Shown here: one piece after another, positions 53,955 to 64,000 of the stretch
Numbering within the stretch: position 1 is the stretch's first letter
How the letters are laid out: each line of letters starts with the position of its first letter
Assembly (NCBI GenBank): GCA_947095585.1
Contig: OX352761.1
Coordinates: 87,754,779-87,818,778 of the forward strand
Length of the DNA: 64,000 nt
Direction: 5' to 3'
Source of the DNA: Nephrocerus scutellatus
Taxonomy: Eukaryota; Arthropoda; Insecta; Diptera; Pipunculidae
Notes under the pieces: generated by a model
The model's database searches: none
Told to the model about the DNA's origin: nothing
Seen by the model: the letters and a program-made list of their open reading frames with translations, nothing else
Position numbers and translations under genes: made by a program

Positions 53955-55168
53955 TTAATTAACCCTTCGGTCAAGCGTGTTCGAATTTTTGTGTGGTACA
54001 GTGTTGTACGAGCCGGGGAAATGAACATGCAGAAGTGTTCTCAGTGTATCCTCACGGTCCGTCGTGTAGGTGCCATCAGTCTTTTTCAACAGACCCACAC
54101 TATTTGTCTGATCCCTAACAAGTGCCTTGTGGATTCGTGCAGCTGCTGGCATTTCAGCGATGTTCTCGCAACACTTCCTCCACGTGGCCCGTTTAGATCG
54201 TCTTAATTCAGAGTTATACTCTGTGAGGGCGGACTTATATTCGTCCCAGCTCTTCGTGCGTTTAGCAGAGTTGATGTGCTTTCTAACCTTCCTCATAAGC
54301 TTGGCCAGTAGGTCATTACACCAAGGAACTTTTCGTTTACAAAGGTTGGTTTTGACGACACAACTGCCATGATAGGAAGTAAGCAGTAAATCATTTACTT
54401 GGTAAGCTGCCTCGTCTAGTTCCTCTATGGAATCAATAGGTGAGACAAGCAAATCTAATGTGGAGAGGACTAGTCCTCGATATAGATTCCAGTCCGTTGA
54501 CTTAGGATCATATCTGGGAGAGGCATGTGCCATCGCGCCTGGAATGTCAAACCTGATGTGTTGATGGTCTGACAGCGAGGCCTCATCGGACACATGCCAA
54601 TTAACAATAGAATTTGAGATAAATGGACTCGCGAGTGTAAGATCTAGTACCTCTTCGCGAATCGCATTTACGCAGGTTGGTTTAGAGCGCTTGTTCACAA
54701 TATCTACATTATTGCTAATAAGATAATCTAAAAGACACTCACCCCTTCGATTGATACCGCTGCTGCCCCAAACCTCATGGTGTGCATTGGCATCACATCC
54801 TATAAGGAATTGGATGTTCCGAGTTTTGCAGTGCGTAATCAGTTCTTGCGCCTCTTTTGACGGAATGTTTTCTTCATCGCCGGGGAAGTATGCTGAGGCA
54901 CATACATAACAATGTCTTTTGTTTTAAATTCTGGAATGGGAAGAAAGTTAATATTAGATCTGATAAGGCAGGCTCTTGGCACTGCCTCCCCACATTTTAC
55001 TATCAACTTACCTTTCCCGTCCTTTAGACCCTTCAGCTGTCCGCTAATAGCCCAAGGCTCCTGTATGAGGCCAAGTGCTATATTTTCCTCGACGAATCTG
55101 TTGCTGAGTGTAGCAGACGCCCCCTTAGCATGGTGCAGATTCGCCTGTAACACCTTGATGGTGCTCAT
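53955..55168 (-). pseudogene. TE-D ORF2, apurinic-type endonuclease
   Basis: The ORF2 start MSTIKVLQANLHHAKGAS is at 55168, with IALGLIQEPWAISG (catalytic Glu). Past a frame change near 54850 comes IGCDANAHHEVWG, then in 53955-54698 LDLTLASPFISN and SLSDHQHIRFDI (SDH motif). A linker to RT follows. The ORF2 ATG overlaps the ORF1 stop in an ATGA arrangement at 55165-55168, suggesting termination-reinitiation. Confidence 0.8.
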
Positions 55169-56230
55169 CCTTCCTCCTTTTGAGAAAAGGCCTGCCGGAG
55201 AAGAACAGCTTTCTTGGGGCCCTTACCCATCCGGCAGGCAGCCTGGCTCTGTTGACCCGTTGGTCTTCCATTGCCCGACTTTCTCTTTTGAGCTATAGCT
55301 GCGTTATTTCCTTTTTTGGAAGGATTTGAACCAGACGGCTTGGTAGCCTTGCTGGTCGTCGGAACTGGTCGTAATACTAGCTTAGTTTTACTGGTTCCGG
55401 ACTCGCTGTGGTCAACCTGCCCGGTAGAGCTGGTGACTGAAGAGGCAGCCTTCTGTACCGCGGTCGCTGGTACGGAACCACTAGCTAGCTCCGTGGCATT
55501 TCGAGTGGAGCTGACTATGTCCGAGGTACCTTTGTCAGATGTTGGATTCTTGTCGGTGCTCTTAAGAATCAGTTTAATCTGACCAAAACGGTACCCTATC
55601 ACGCCTTGTTGGCGTTAAGCCTGTTCATAAAGGCGTCGTCAACCGCCATTATGAGATGAAGGAGCGCACCTTCCTTCTTTCTCTGAATCACCTTCCATGA
55701 TATGGCGTTTAACCCTTCATTTTGGGCCTCGATGGTGGCGAGAACTTTCTCTGAAGGGAGCTCAAGACTTTGTGGAAAGAAACCACGGACGATATGTGTT
55801 TTCGGGGAAGATCCCTCTTCCACTGACGTCACTTCCAGTCCACTCTTGACTTTTATTTTCTCGAAATTCGAGCGCATCCACCCAGCAGTAAAACAATCCA
55901 AACAGATGAAATCCCGATTTCGGATATGATCCGGTGAAACGTGGCCAAACGCCACAGCCGATCATCTTGATCGAGATGTCGATAACCTCTTCTTGAATTT
56001 GCTATTTTGTCAGCGGTTTCTTCGACAGGTCGGTCGGGACAACCCCCAGCCTGACAGCACTGGCCACTTGACTGAAAGTGGGAATGTCGGGTGAGGGTCC
56101 TGCTCTGGCCTTTTTAGCGGCCGATGTGGGTGGTGTCTGGTCTTCCGACCTGACGCGTTTAACAACGCATTTACTGGGAGGCGCTGCTTTGGCAAAAATA
56201 AGAGCACTGTCTCTATCTTTACCTATGCGT
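55165..56230 (-). pseudogene. TE-D ORF1
   Basis: ORF1 of a LOA-like LINE, in three frames. At about 56230-56010 it reads LRIGKDRDSALIFAKAAP and FSQVASAVRLGVVPTDLSKK. At 55599-55970 it reads MIGCGVWPRF and SPDHIRNRDFICLDCFTAG. At 55165-55602 it is a Ser/Thr/Lys-rich C-terminal part ending KEEG stop. At least a stop near 56008 and indels near 55920 and 55600 break it. The role is nucleic-acid binding by analogy with the family. No zinc knuckles are visible. Confidence 0.65.
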
Positions 56231-56755
56231 AAGCATGCTTAAAACGTCTTTTTTCCCTCGAGGTTAGCTTGACGTAAGCCTGTTGTTGGATCTGCATTCC
56301 CCCTAATGCGACCCCAACCGAGGAGCAGCCGGGATGACTGTCAGGGGTACAGAAGCCTCTGACACTATGTCACCCATGGTAGAGCCCGGTATACCATGAG
56401 AAGACCGTATTAAGTCGGAGGTTGTCAGGTATCCGAAGTCCCGTGCTAGCGACCAACAACTCATGGCCATTCATCCCTCGGCGCACGTGTCTCACCACTG
56501 GATTTAGGATTTTTTAGTCAGCCGTGGTTTACTCCTCTACACTATTTACTGAGGATAGGGTTGCCCCGTTACCCCAGAACCTCCTCCTTTACCCGGGCTT
56601 GGGACCGACATGCTGCTTACGTTCTAGGAGAGGTGGTCGCCTCGTCATCTGCCAAAACACGTCTCAACATCTCTAGTGAGTGAGCAGACGTATTTTATAA
56701 TCAACTCTTAGACCATTCCCTCTCTCACACGACGGAAGCAAGGCGGAGTTCATCA
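56231..56755 (-). other. TE-D 5' untranslated region
   Basis: GC-richer sequence upstream of ORF1, ending at the 5' copy of the TCACCATCG duplication. No gene is seen. An internal promoter is expected here for a LINE, but I cannot point to its elements. Confidence 0.55.
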
Positions 56756-56764
56756 TCACCATCG

Positions 56765-57660
56765 ATAGTTCATCCACACTATATTCGTCCCTAAAGTAAC
56801 TGTCTTGCAGATTGTGACATAATTGGCTATACGTGGTTCTGCGAATCGACGCCGCTGCATCTCTTAGAAAGCCTTTCTTAGTTGAAGGTCAACTTTTTTA
56901 TGAGGTTATAGAGCATTGGTTTCCAATTTTGATACTCTTCTATATTAAGTTGAAGCTCCATCCCACAGCTTTGCGCTAGCTCCAGCCATTCCGCGTACCA
57001 GCTTGACCGGTTGAAAATTGTCCTAAGTGCAATTTTCTTCGTCTGTCGATCATTTGGCGTTTTAAGAACCTTCAGGATATAGTCCACTTGCATCTTTAGC
57101 GTTTTTATGAATACTGGAGGCAGTCATGTCTCAATCATTAGCATGTAGTTAGTGTATTCGGTGGAAGTCGAAATGTTCTTTTTATGTAGAATCTCAAGAG
57201 CTTTTCTACGATGTCATACCTTTTGGTTGCCCATACTTGGGCTGCATACAGCATAATGGCTTCGGAGCAATCTTCAAAAACCTTGTATTTACTGCTATGC
57301 GAAATAAGTTTGTTTGCGAAACATTTTCTCCAGGTAGCATTTATTGCTATTTTTGCCTTTGCAATTTTCTCATCGAAATGTTTTTTCATATTCAAGTTTT
57401 TTGTCAAAAACTCCTAGGTATTTGTAGTCGATAACTATTTCAATTTTCTCTCCATTGCACAGCAATTTTTCGTTAGCACAGCTCCGCACACTGCTGTCGC
57501 TGCTATCGCTTGTGTTTGCAGCATAAGTGGATCTTGTGGAACCTGTTCTAGCTGTCGTTGTTGCATTCAAACTGTCACCCACAATCAGCTGCAGAACTGT
57601 CATTGCATTATATGCTACACCTTCACACATAAGACTGTTGTTTTTGTCGAAATAAAATGT
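56765..57660 (-). pseudogene. TE-G ORF2, RT thumb region
   Basis: The pieces at 57370-57630 (EKIEIVIDYKYLGVFDKKLE), 57138-57407 (EKIAKAKIAINATWRKCFAN, EAIMLYAAQVWATKRYD) and 56878-57093 (DYILKVLKTPNDRQTKKIAL) are in different frames but form one LINE RT end. Readable sequence continues to YFRDEYSVDELS at 56765, where TE-D is inserted. An unusual Ser/Thr-rich stretch lies near 57500-57560. Confidence 0.65.
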
Positions 57661-57894
57661 CTTATTCTCTACTTTAAGTTTTTGACCACGAATTTAACTC
57701 CTATTTTATTGTGTAATGTCCTTTTTTAATTCGTACAAACGTTTCCTGCGTTGTCGGCCGTCGCAGTGTAGTCAACGTGCATACTTATGCCTGTGTTCTT
57801 TAATTTTGTTTTGGCTTTTAGAATCCTGCCCACATTTTTACTGTTCTGCATTTAAACCACAACATTTTCTACCTTCGTACTAGCGTAAATTGTT
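57661..57894 (-). other. Unreadable TE-G interior
   Basis: Degenerate sequence between the TE-G RT end and ORF1. The expected endonuclease and RT core are absent, so a large internal deletion lies here. Confidence 0.45.
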
Positions 57895-58266
57895 CTAGCT
57901 GCTGTTATTTGAGACGCGTCCTCTGACTCCAGTAAGTCTAAGCATATAGTTTATGCCATTTTGTGTTGGGATATGCACAACGACCTTTTTTTCATTTGCT
58001 TTTTTTTCCATCTGTTCGACTTGTCGTTCAAGATCGATGCATCTCTCCTTTATTTGATTCAGTTGGTCTTGCAGTATTTTGTTGTCATTCTTCAATGCCT
58101 TGACCTCTACGTTGATCCCTTCTATGTCCGCCTTTGTGGGCATATTTTGGAGTTTTGTATCGAGTATATCAGTCATTGTTGATTCAATCATCATTTTCAA
58201 ATCAATGATCTGCTTATCTCCTACTGCTCCCCTAGAAGTTGGTTCATTATTGGGTTGATCGTTCAT
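57895..58266 (-). CDS. TE-G ORF1, coiled-coil protein, N-terminal part
   Basis: 123 codons from ATG. Residues about 20-90 form heptad-rich helix (LKNDNKILQDQLNQIKERC, LERQVEQMEKKANEKK), typical of LINE ORF1 trimerisation domains. It then reads VVVHIPTQNGINYMLRLTG and loses homology. It is truncated relative to a full ORF1, with no RNA-recognition or zinc domain. Confidence 0.55.
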   Translation of the reverse strand: MNDQPNNEPTSRGAVGDKQIIDLKMMIESTMTDILDTKLQNMPTKADIEGINVEVKALKNDNKILQDQLNQIKERCIDLERQVEQMEKKANEKKVVVHIPTQNGINYMLRLTGVRGRVSNNSS

Positions 58267-58539
58267 TTTTTGGGAAATGTCTATCAGTTCTCCTTTTTGA
58301 CATCGGTGTTGTTAATATTGTATTTTTCTTGTTTGTTTGGGTTGGTGTTCGACGCACGCTCATGGCGTTTGTTGCTTATTTTAATTTGTTTTTCAGCAAT
58401 TATTAAACGACTTACCTTGATTCGTGTGCTTCTCAATAATATTATGGTTGCACTTTTTCAGTTCCTATTTGGTAAAATTAGTAAAAAGCCTCAATTAAGT
58501 ACAGAGAAAAACTTTTAACGTTCAACGAGTTACGATTCC

Positions 58540-58800
58540 GCGTTGCCAACCAAATCGCTCAATAAATAAAAGCGAGCACATCGCCACATATCGAGAACAA
58601 AGACTGTATTTTGATTTAAATATTATATGGTGTGAATTTGAGCCAAATCGGCCCATAAATAAGAAAAAAGCGACCCCAGAGCCACCTGTTGATCCGATCG
58701 CTACCAAACAGAATAACCAGCTGGGCTAATCTGAAGATTGCCTAAAAAATTTCATCAAAATCGGTGCAGCCGTTTTGGAGTTCATACGGAACATGTTCCC
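58540..58800 (-). mobile_element. Helitron relic
   Basis: Matches the internal part of the Helitron at 34770-35466 (TATGGTGTGAATTTGAGCCA, CCCATAAATAAG, GGTGCAGCCGTTT). The termini are not recognisable. Confidence 0.6.
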
Positions 58801-59039
58801 GAATTTTCGTTCCGGAGTATCCCAACAGGCAGCTTGGTCCGGCTCGGCTCAGCTAGAGATGGGGGGGGGGTTGCTGGGTCTCCCGAACGAAGTTAATTTC
58901 GCTGCCAATTCAAGAGTAAAACAAAAGGGGAAATACCAAACACACCTTCTCACACCCCGCGATCAGACTCCCCGGCGACAAAGGTCTCTAACGAAGCATA
59001 GAGTTTATCCAATAAAATAACTTATTCGGGTTATCGAGT
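58801..59039. other. No gene recognised
   Basis: It contains a G10 run at about 58861 and otherwise nothing supported. Confidence 0.45.
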
Positions 59040-59730
59040 TCATTGATTTATGTATATATATATATTTGACAAAAGAAGATTATATATAGTTATATAGTCA
59101 TAGTATTAGCAATAGTAGTAGTAATAGTATAGTGTATAACAACAAGGTAGTTATAGTAATAGTAAAGTGTCTCTATATGAGGTGATAATAATAAGATAGT
59201 TATATAATTGTATTCAAGGATTATGTTTACTAATGCCCAGCAATAGTAGTAGTAATAGCATAGTATATAATATCAACTTAGTTATATAGTCATGGTAATG
59301 ACCATAGTGATAGTAATAGTATAGTATGTATATATAGGATCTGATAATACGAGGATGGCTATATAATTGTATTAAATTAGGTTTACTAACGCCAAAGCAG
59401 TTATATAGCCATAGTGATAGCACAAGCCTAGTATCTATATATATCCAGTAATAACCTTAGTGATAGTACTAGTATAGGATACATATATATGATCTGATAA
59501 CACGAAGATGGCTATATAATGGTATAAAGTTATGTGTACTAATGCCAAGGCAGTTATATAACCATAGTAATAGCAATAGTATAGTGTCTATAGATAACTA
59601 GTAATAACCATAGAGATAACAACAGTATAGTATATATATATATGATCTGCTAATACAGGGGTGGTTATATAATTGTATTATGTTTACTAAGGCCAGGGCA
59701 GTTATATAACCATAGTAATAGCAATAGTAT
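59040..59730 (+). repeat. Diverged tandem repeat, period about 155 bp
   Basis: Four to five units built of GTTATATAACCATAGTAATAG, CAATAGTATAGTGT and GATCTGATAATACG-like segments. The GATCTG core is near 59338, 59491 and 59645. Rich in ATAGTA. The array ends exactly at the TE-F LTR. Confidence 0.65.
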
Positions 59731-60353
59731 AGTGACATACACACAAATCCCCAGACATCTAAAAATATATTCTTATGTCTTTAATCAATAACCATCCCTT
59801 AAGTTTACGGCTCTGCAACGCGTGCTTTATATTTAATTTATGATCGATGAATGCGTGCTTTGTATTTAATTTATGATCTATTAACATTCTAAAGTTTATG
59901 ACTCTGCAGCTGTGCAAACACGTTACGTATGCGCAATATAGAGCAACAATGTTGCGCACAACTTTGTTGAATAAAACCCTAATCGTAATTTCGCGTTTGA
60001 TCACATAGTCTTACATATTGCAGAATCGTTTGTTTATTCAGGTGGCCAGAATCGTAGCTAGACCATCCGTTCATTTAATAACTTAATAGTCTACACGCGC
60101 TTTGTATCTTGGCCTTCGGAGTCCATATGCAATGCGCATGATTCTTTGGCAACCGAGGTTTATCTATAAATTAGAATTGTAAGATCAGTACAGATTCAGA
60201 TTTAGTTTTGACTTGGTTCAACCAACAACAAATAAAGTTCATTTCTTTTCACTGGTGTAAAAGTTTTGTTTCTTTTTATTCTAAGTCTCATTCTGGCAAG
60301 TTGGCCGGAATTAAAACAAATTTTTTTAAAGTAACTTTACTTCAGTTTCATTT
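59731..60353 (+). repeat. 5' LTR of TE-F
   Basis: About 620 bp starting AGTGACATAC, like the AGTGACATA start I know for 17.6, and ending just before the primer site. TATAAA at 60165-60170 and TCAGTA at 60185-60190 form a plausible though closely spaced core promoter. AATAAAG follows at about 60229. Confidence 0.75.
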
Positions 60354-60354
60354 T

Positions 60355-60372
60355 TGGCGCAGTCGGTAGGAT
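60355..60372 (+). other. Primer-binding site of TE-F, tRNA-Ser type
   Basis: TGGCGCAGTCGGTAGGAT, identical to that of TE-A copy 2. An AT-rich leader with repeated GTGAAAATTGCGA follows to 60630. Confidence 0.8.
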
Positions 60373-60630
60373 ACCAATTGTTGGTATCCGATTAAGAACT
60401 TTCGTTCTATTTTAAACGCGAATGAACATCGTGTAAAAAGTTAAAGTGAATATTAATCGCAAAAATTAAAAGACGAATGAAAATCGTTAAAATTTTTGTA
60501 AATTAATCACAAAAAAAATAAATGCAAGTGAAAATTGCGAACATCGTTTAAATTTGTGTAATCAAAATACAAGTGAAAATTGCGAAAAGGAAAATCTCGA
60601 AGTGAATTCTAAATAACATTTTTAAACATA

Positions 60631-61797
60631 ATGGAAATAAAAAAGGACATAATTGTGAAAACCCTCAAGTCAATAAGACCATTTAATGGAAGGAAAGAAG
60701 ATCTGGCGCAATACATTAAGAGCATCGAGTCAGTGAGCGGCTATCTAAATGAATTTGGAGAAGACGAGCAGCGGTTATTCTTGATGAATATCCTGCAAAC
60801 CATCGAGGGAGACGCCAGAACAGTGCTAAGGAAGACAGAAATCTCGACGTGGGAAGAACTAAGGACAGCACTAATACAAGAATTCGGTGAGAAGGCACAA
60901 ATCCCAACATTACTCCTTGAATTTAATAATTTAAGATATAAGAGTAGTGTTAAGGAATACTATAAAAATATAATTAATCATTTGTGTAGAATTAAGGATC
61001 GTATATGTCTCAGCAACGAGGCAGAATCCCTTAAAACAATGTACAATAGCGAATGTGAGAGACAAGCTTTTGAAGTTTTTCGAAATGGTTTGCCACCACA
61101 TTTTCAAGCGTTAATTCTCTCGCGCAGGGTATCGAAAATAGAAGCAGCCTTTTCACTACTTATTGAAAACAATTTAACAGATGAAAGTACATCTGTTGTT
61201 CCGAAATCATTACCGCGTTTAAGTCAAGTTTCGGTTCCTCAAAATCAACGTCTACAAAATTATAGACCTCAATATCAATATCAAAATAACAATTTCCAAA
61301 ATTATAGATCCCAATATCCTAAGAATAATTTCCAAAATTATAGATCCCAATATCCTAATAACAATTTCCAAAATTATAGACCCCAACATCCCAATAATAA
61401 CTTTCATAATTTCAACAATGGCCAACACCAAAATTCTAATAGGCCAAATAATAATTCTAACTATCATAGTCCTATGAAAAGATTCAGGGAAAATGATAGT
61501 AACCAATCAAGAATTCGAAAATACGGTGAACCGAGACCAATGGATGTTGATGGAGAAAATTTTTATCAACGAACCTCAGAAAAATTACCCTACATTAAAT
61601 TAAAAGTTTTTGACCAAAAATATAAAGTGTTAGTAGATACCGGATCTACACAAAGTTATGTAAACCCAAATTTACTAAAAACACCCGAGTTAAAAACAAA
61701 AACTAAAACTATTAAAACAATGACAGGTAATACAAAAGTGAATAAAATACAACTGATTGACGCGATAGGCACCTTAAAAGGAAAACTAAAATTATAA
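60631..61797 (+). CDS. gag: TE-F gag plus truncated protease
   Basis: 388 codons. The capsid part is residues about 1-190 (IRPFNGRKEDLAQYIKSIES, TWEELRTALIQEF). Then comes an Asn/Tyr/Gln-rich region with three or four tandem units of about 12 residues (NFQNYRSQYPKN), about 205-275. No zinc knuckle, as in 17.6-type gag. The end has a protease active site (LVDTGSTQSYVNP) near residue 332. The frame stops at KGKLKL. The protease end (IILGNDIL) continues in another frame after 61811, so one indel or a deletion separates them. Confidence 0.75.
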   Translation: MEIKKDIIVKTLKSIRPFNGRKEDLAQYIKSIESVSGYLNEFGEDEQRLFLMNILQTIEGDARTVLRKTEISTWEELRTALIQEFGEKAQIPTLLLEFNNLRYKSSVKEYYKNIINHLCRIKDRICLSNEAESLKTMYNSECERQAFEVFRNGLPPHFQALILSRRVSKIEAAFSLLIENNLTDESTSVVPKSLPRLSQVSVPQNQRLQNYRPQYQYQNNNFQNYRSQYPKNNFQNYRSQYPNNNFQNYRPQHPNNNFHNFNNGQHQNSNRPNNNSNYHSPMKRFRENDSNQSRIRKYGEPRPMDVDGENFYQRTSEKLPYIKLKVFDQKYKVLVDTGSTQSYVNPNLLKTPELKTKTKTIKTMTGNTKVNKIQLIDAIGTLKGKLKL

Positions 61798-61810
61798 GTG
61801 CATAAATTCA

Positions 61811-63193
61811 GTGATAATTATGATTATATTAGGCAATGACATTTTAAATATTTTGCACGGTAAAATTGATTACGAAAATAAGGAAAGAATTTTAAATGGA
61901 ATAAAATATAAATTGCTTAATGAATATGAAGATAAAGTAGAAGAAAATTATAATATTGTATTTGGGAAACAAAATTTAAAAACACAAAGGACAGGGGTAC
62001 GAATAACTAAAATCCAGGATAAAACAAGATATGAACTTAAAACTGAAAAATTCACTGACAATTATTTTAATGAAATGATTAAAAGATACATATTAGGAAA
62101 ATACGTTTGTGGTATTTATTTTGATGACGATGATGGATTCAACCATTTTCAGAAAGTGTTTTCATCCATTATTTTACCCTCCAGTAATATTAAAGTTCTA
62201 CGAACGCGACGAATAGTAGTAGACATAGAGAATTTCGAAAAGTTTAAGGAAATCATTTATCAAATACATTTGGATGGAATTCATGCAGGCATAAATAAAG
62301 TAATTAAAATATTTGAGGAAAATTACTTTTTTTCAAATTATGCTAGGTTAACACAACAAATAATAAATGAATGCGAAATGTGCAATACATGTAAGTTCGA
62401 ACATCAGGCTACAAACAGACCTTTTAAAGTGACACCACCCGTAACGGAAAGACGAGAAAAATTTGTCGTAGATATTTGGGTCTGGGAACAGCAGAGTTAT
62501 CTAACATGCATTGACCTTTATTCCAAGTATGCTATGGTAGAATTTGTATCTTCACGTACCTGGTTAGAATCAAAGAGAGCTTTGTTAAAAGTATTTAATA
62601 CAATGGGTGTACCAAAAACAATCAAAATGGACCAAGATCCATGTTTAATAAACGAACTTATGAAAAAATGGTTAGAAGATTTAAAGATTAATACAGAAAT
62701 AACAACAGGCAAGACAGGAATTGGCGACATTGAAAGGCTACATGGTAGTCTTAATGAAAAATTAAGGTTAATAAATACAGGATCAGACAAAGAATTAAAA
62801 TTATTAGCAATTGAACAAATAATATTCACATATAATCATACCTAAATACATACTTCTACTAACAGACGTCCTTTTGAGATATTCTTCCAAAACAAAGAAC
62901 CCAGTGTTGACCCACAAATTATTAAAGAAAAAAGAATAAACAATATTACTAAGAACAGAAAAGAACACGAAGTAGATACAAAATATTTGAAAAACAAAAG
63001 AAATATTAAATCAAATAATCCGTTTATTAGAATAAAACATCCAATTAAACAAGAAGGAGATCATGTAGTTGTTAGAGTAGATAAACAAGGCAGGACTAGG
63101 AAAAAGTTTAAATATGATTTTCGTAGGAAAAAGAAATCTAATACCCATAATAATTCTAGGGATCCGGAAAACGAAACCACCCAGACAGCATAG
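61811..63193 (+). pseudogene. pol: TE-F protease tail fused to integrase (RT/RNase H deleted)
   Basis: It begins with the protease end (LGNDIL) and passes directly into pre-integrase sequence, with no RT or RNase H. The frame stays open across the deletion. Integrase has a His/Cys zinc domain (HLDGIHAGINK ... CEMCNTC) and a DDE core (VVDIWVW, KMDQDPCL, DIERLHGSLNEKL). A single TAA at 62843-62845 interrupts it; the same frame continues to 63193 with the lysine-rich C-terminal tail. It cannot transpose without help. Confidence 0.75.
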
Positions 63194-63203
63194 TTTCAGG
63201 ATA

Positions 63204-64000
63204 ATGCACATGTTTTTAATATTCTTAAGTATCATAACCACATTAAAGAAATCCAATTATCAATAACTTTAGCCAAAATTGGCATATTCAACCCGAGACT
63301 ATTCGATATTGAGTCATTTGAACACATCAATACCCTTGAGTTAGAAACGATCAAAATATCCTTATGGCAGAAAAACGAATTACTAATTTTTATTTTATCC
63401 TTACCTATATATTCCGATCCTAAACTAATATATAAAATCATTCCTATTCCCAACGAACGATTTGAAGAACTCGATTTTGACATTATAAACGAAAAATTTA
63501 TTCTAGAAAACTATGATAATTAAAAATGGCAAACTATTTCCGATTAACAATGAATGCATTAAAAATGTAATGAACAGTAATAAAGTGAATTGTAATCTCA
63601 GAATAAATACTATAGAAGAAATAGTTCGATTAAACGAAAATTCCATAATCACCAAAAACATAAAAAAACAAGAATTAATTAATAACTGTGGATTAGTAAA
63701 AACAAATGTAATTGGTAATAATTTAATTAAAATTGAAAATTGTAAAATCCAATTAAATAACCGAACAATTCAAGCCACTTGGCACAACAAAAATGAAGAT
63801 TTTATTTTACCAGAAATCGACAAAATTATACATAAAAATATATTAGATAACATTACTTTACAAGAATTACATTTAAACCACAAAAAATTGGTAAAACATA
63901 CTTCTTACGCAGGAGCAATTTTTATTATAATATGTATTCTTCTTATCATTATATATACATATCTCAACATTGTAAAACCAAAGAATCATACGAATCGTAA
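63204..64000 (+). pseudogene. env: TE-F env remnant, open at window end
   Basis: A short frame from ATG 63204 encodes a signal-like MHMFLIFLSIITT, then a stop at 63264. A second frame (63233-63523) holds the middle of env (WQKNELLIFILSLPIY). A third frame opens at 63513 and is still open at 64000. It holds the membrane-proximal part and a membrane anchor (AIFIIICILLIIIYTYL) with a basic tail. The region with the furin site and fusion peptide is missing, so env has an internal deletion in addition to frameshifts. The pattern matches env of TE-A. Confidence 0.65.

Larger units (their letters stand above)
48739..56755 (-). mobile_element. TE-D, LOA-like LINE, near full length
   Basis: About 5.25 kb without the hAT. 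It has ORF1, ORF2 with EN, RT and C-terminal RNase H, a 3' poly(A) of 15 (48739-48753 as T on plus), and flanking 9-bp duplications TCACCATCG at 48730-48738 and 56756-56764. The RNase H domain and ORF layout suggest the LOA/I group; the exact clade is uncertain. Confidence 0.8.
48340..58270 (-). mobile_element. TE-G, LINE fragment split by TE-D
   Basis: Coiled-coil ORF1 at 57895-58266, the C-terminal RT region at 56765-57660 and the terminal Cys/His part at 48449-48738. The last two pieces join in frame across TE-D when one copy of the 9-bp duplication is removed. EN and most of RT are deleted between ORF1 and 57660. Confidence 0.7.
59731..64000 (+). mobile_element. TE-F, second 17.6-like errantivirus, internally deleted, cut by window end
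   Basis: 5' LTR, tRNA-Ser primer site, leader, gag, protease fragment, integrase, env remnant. RT and RNase H are deleted. It is related to TE-A (same primer site, gag and env type) but clearly diverged. The 3' LTR is outside the window. Confidence 0.8.

Noticed and set aside
1..64000. CRISPR array, operons or bacterial features
   Set aside because: The repeats are LTRs, VNTRs and satellites with irregular spacing and no spacer logic. All recognisable genes are eukaryotic transposon genes, with an intron and TATA/Inr promoters.

Overview
This window is eukaryotic and almost entirely transposable elements nested in one another. The element mix (17.6/297-like errantiviruses with env, a roo-like BEL/Pao element with env, Osvaldo-like Ty3/gypsy, a LOA-like LINE, hAT, Helitrons) and insect TATA/Inr promoters point to a higher fly (Diptera); the species cannot be named from sequence. 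I see no bacterial or phage genes. The only candidate host gene is a small intron-containing MADF-domain gene at about 46.7-47.7 kb.

Names used here. TE-A: errantivirus (env-bearing Ty3/gypsy, tRNA-Ser primer site), always on the minus strand. TE-B: Osvaldo/Ulysses-like Ty3/gypsy (tRNA-Lys-type primer site) on the plus strand, with LTRs running TGTAACG...CGTTACA. TE-C: defective Ty3/gypsy with a SAP-domain gag. TE-D and TE-G: LINEs. TE-F: second errantivirus, plus strand. J: long palindromic foldback.

1-24.4 kb: four tandem units of LTR-B with TE-A inserted at the same LTR position. Units 0 and 2 keep only LTR-A plus an env stub. Units 1 and 3 keep nearly all of TE-A (LTR, env, integrase, RT/RNase H, protease, gag), both copies carrying many of the same lesions. 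TE-C (12.3-16.5 kb) sits in the stub of unit 2. 24.5-34.8 kb: foldback J, split by a complete roo-like BEL/Pao element (25767-34183) with apparently identical 410-bp LTRs, a 5-bp target duplication and one uninterrupted 2461-codon gag-pol-env frame. 34.8-37.1 kb: Helitron, a ~120-bp-period tandem repeat, and a SAP-domain gag fragment. 37.1-43.7 kb: a degenerate near-full TE-B whose 5' LTR holds a solo LTR-A and whose 3' part holds a Helitron. 43.7-48.3 kb: SANT-like fragment, dead LINE, MADF gene, Helitron relic. 48.3-58.3 kb: three-level nest, hAT inside LINE TE-D inside LINE TE-G, both inner insertions with target duplications. 58.5-64 kb: Helitron relic, ~155-bp tandem repeat, then TE-F with its RT/RNase H deleted, cut by the window end.

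Most coding regions are broken; the roo-like element is the one copy that looks fully coding. The most novel-looking signals are non-coding: four consecutive stem-loops with different stems but one shared loop in every complete LTR-B, a second series of small hairpins behind a duplicated primer-binding site in the TE-B leader, and a TE-C pol in which RT/RNase H is replaced by an unidentified acidic open segment.
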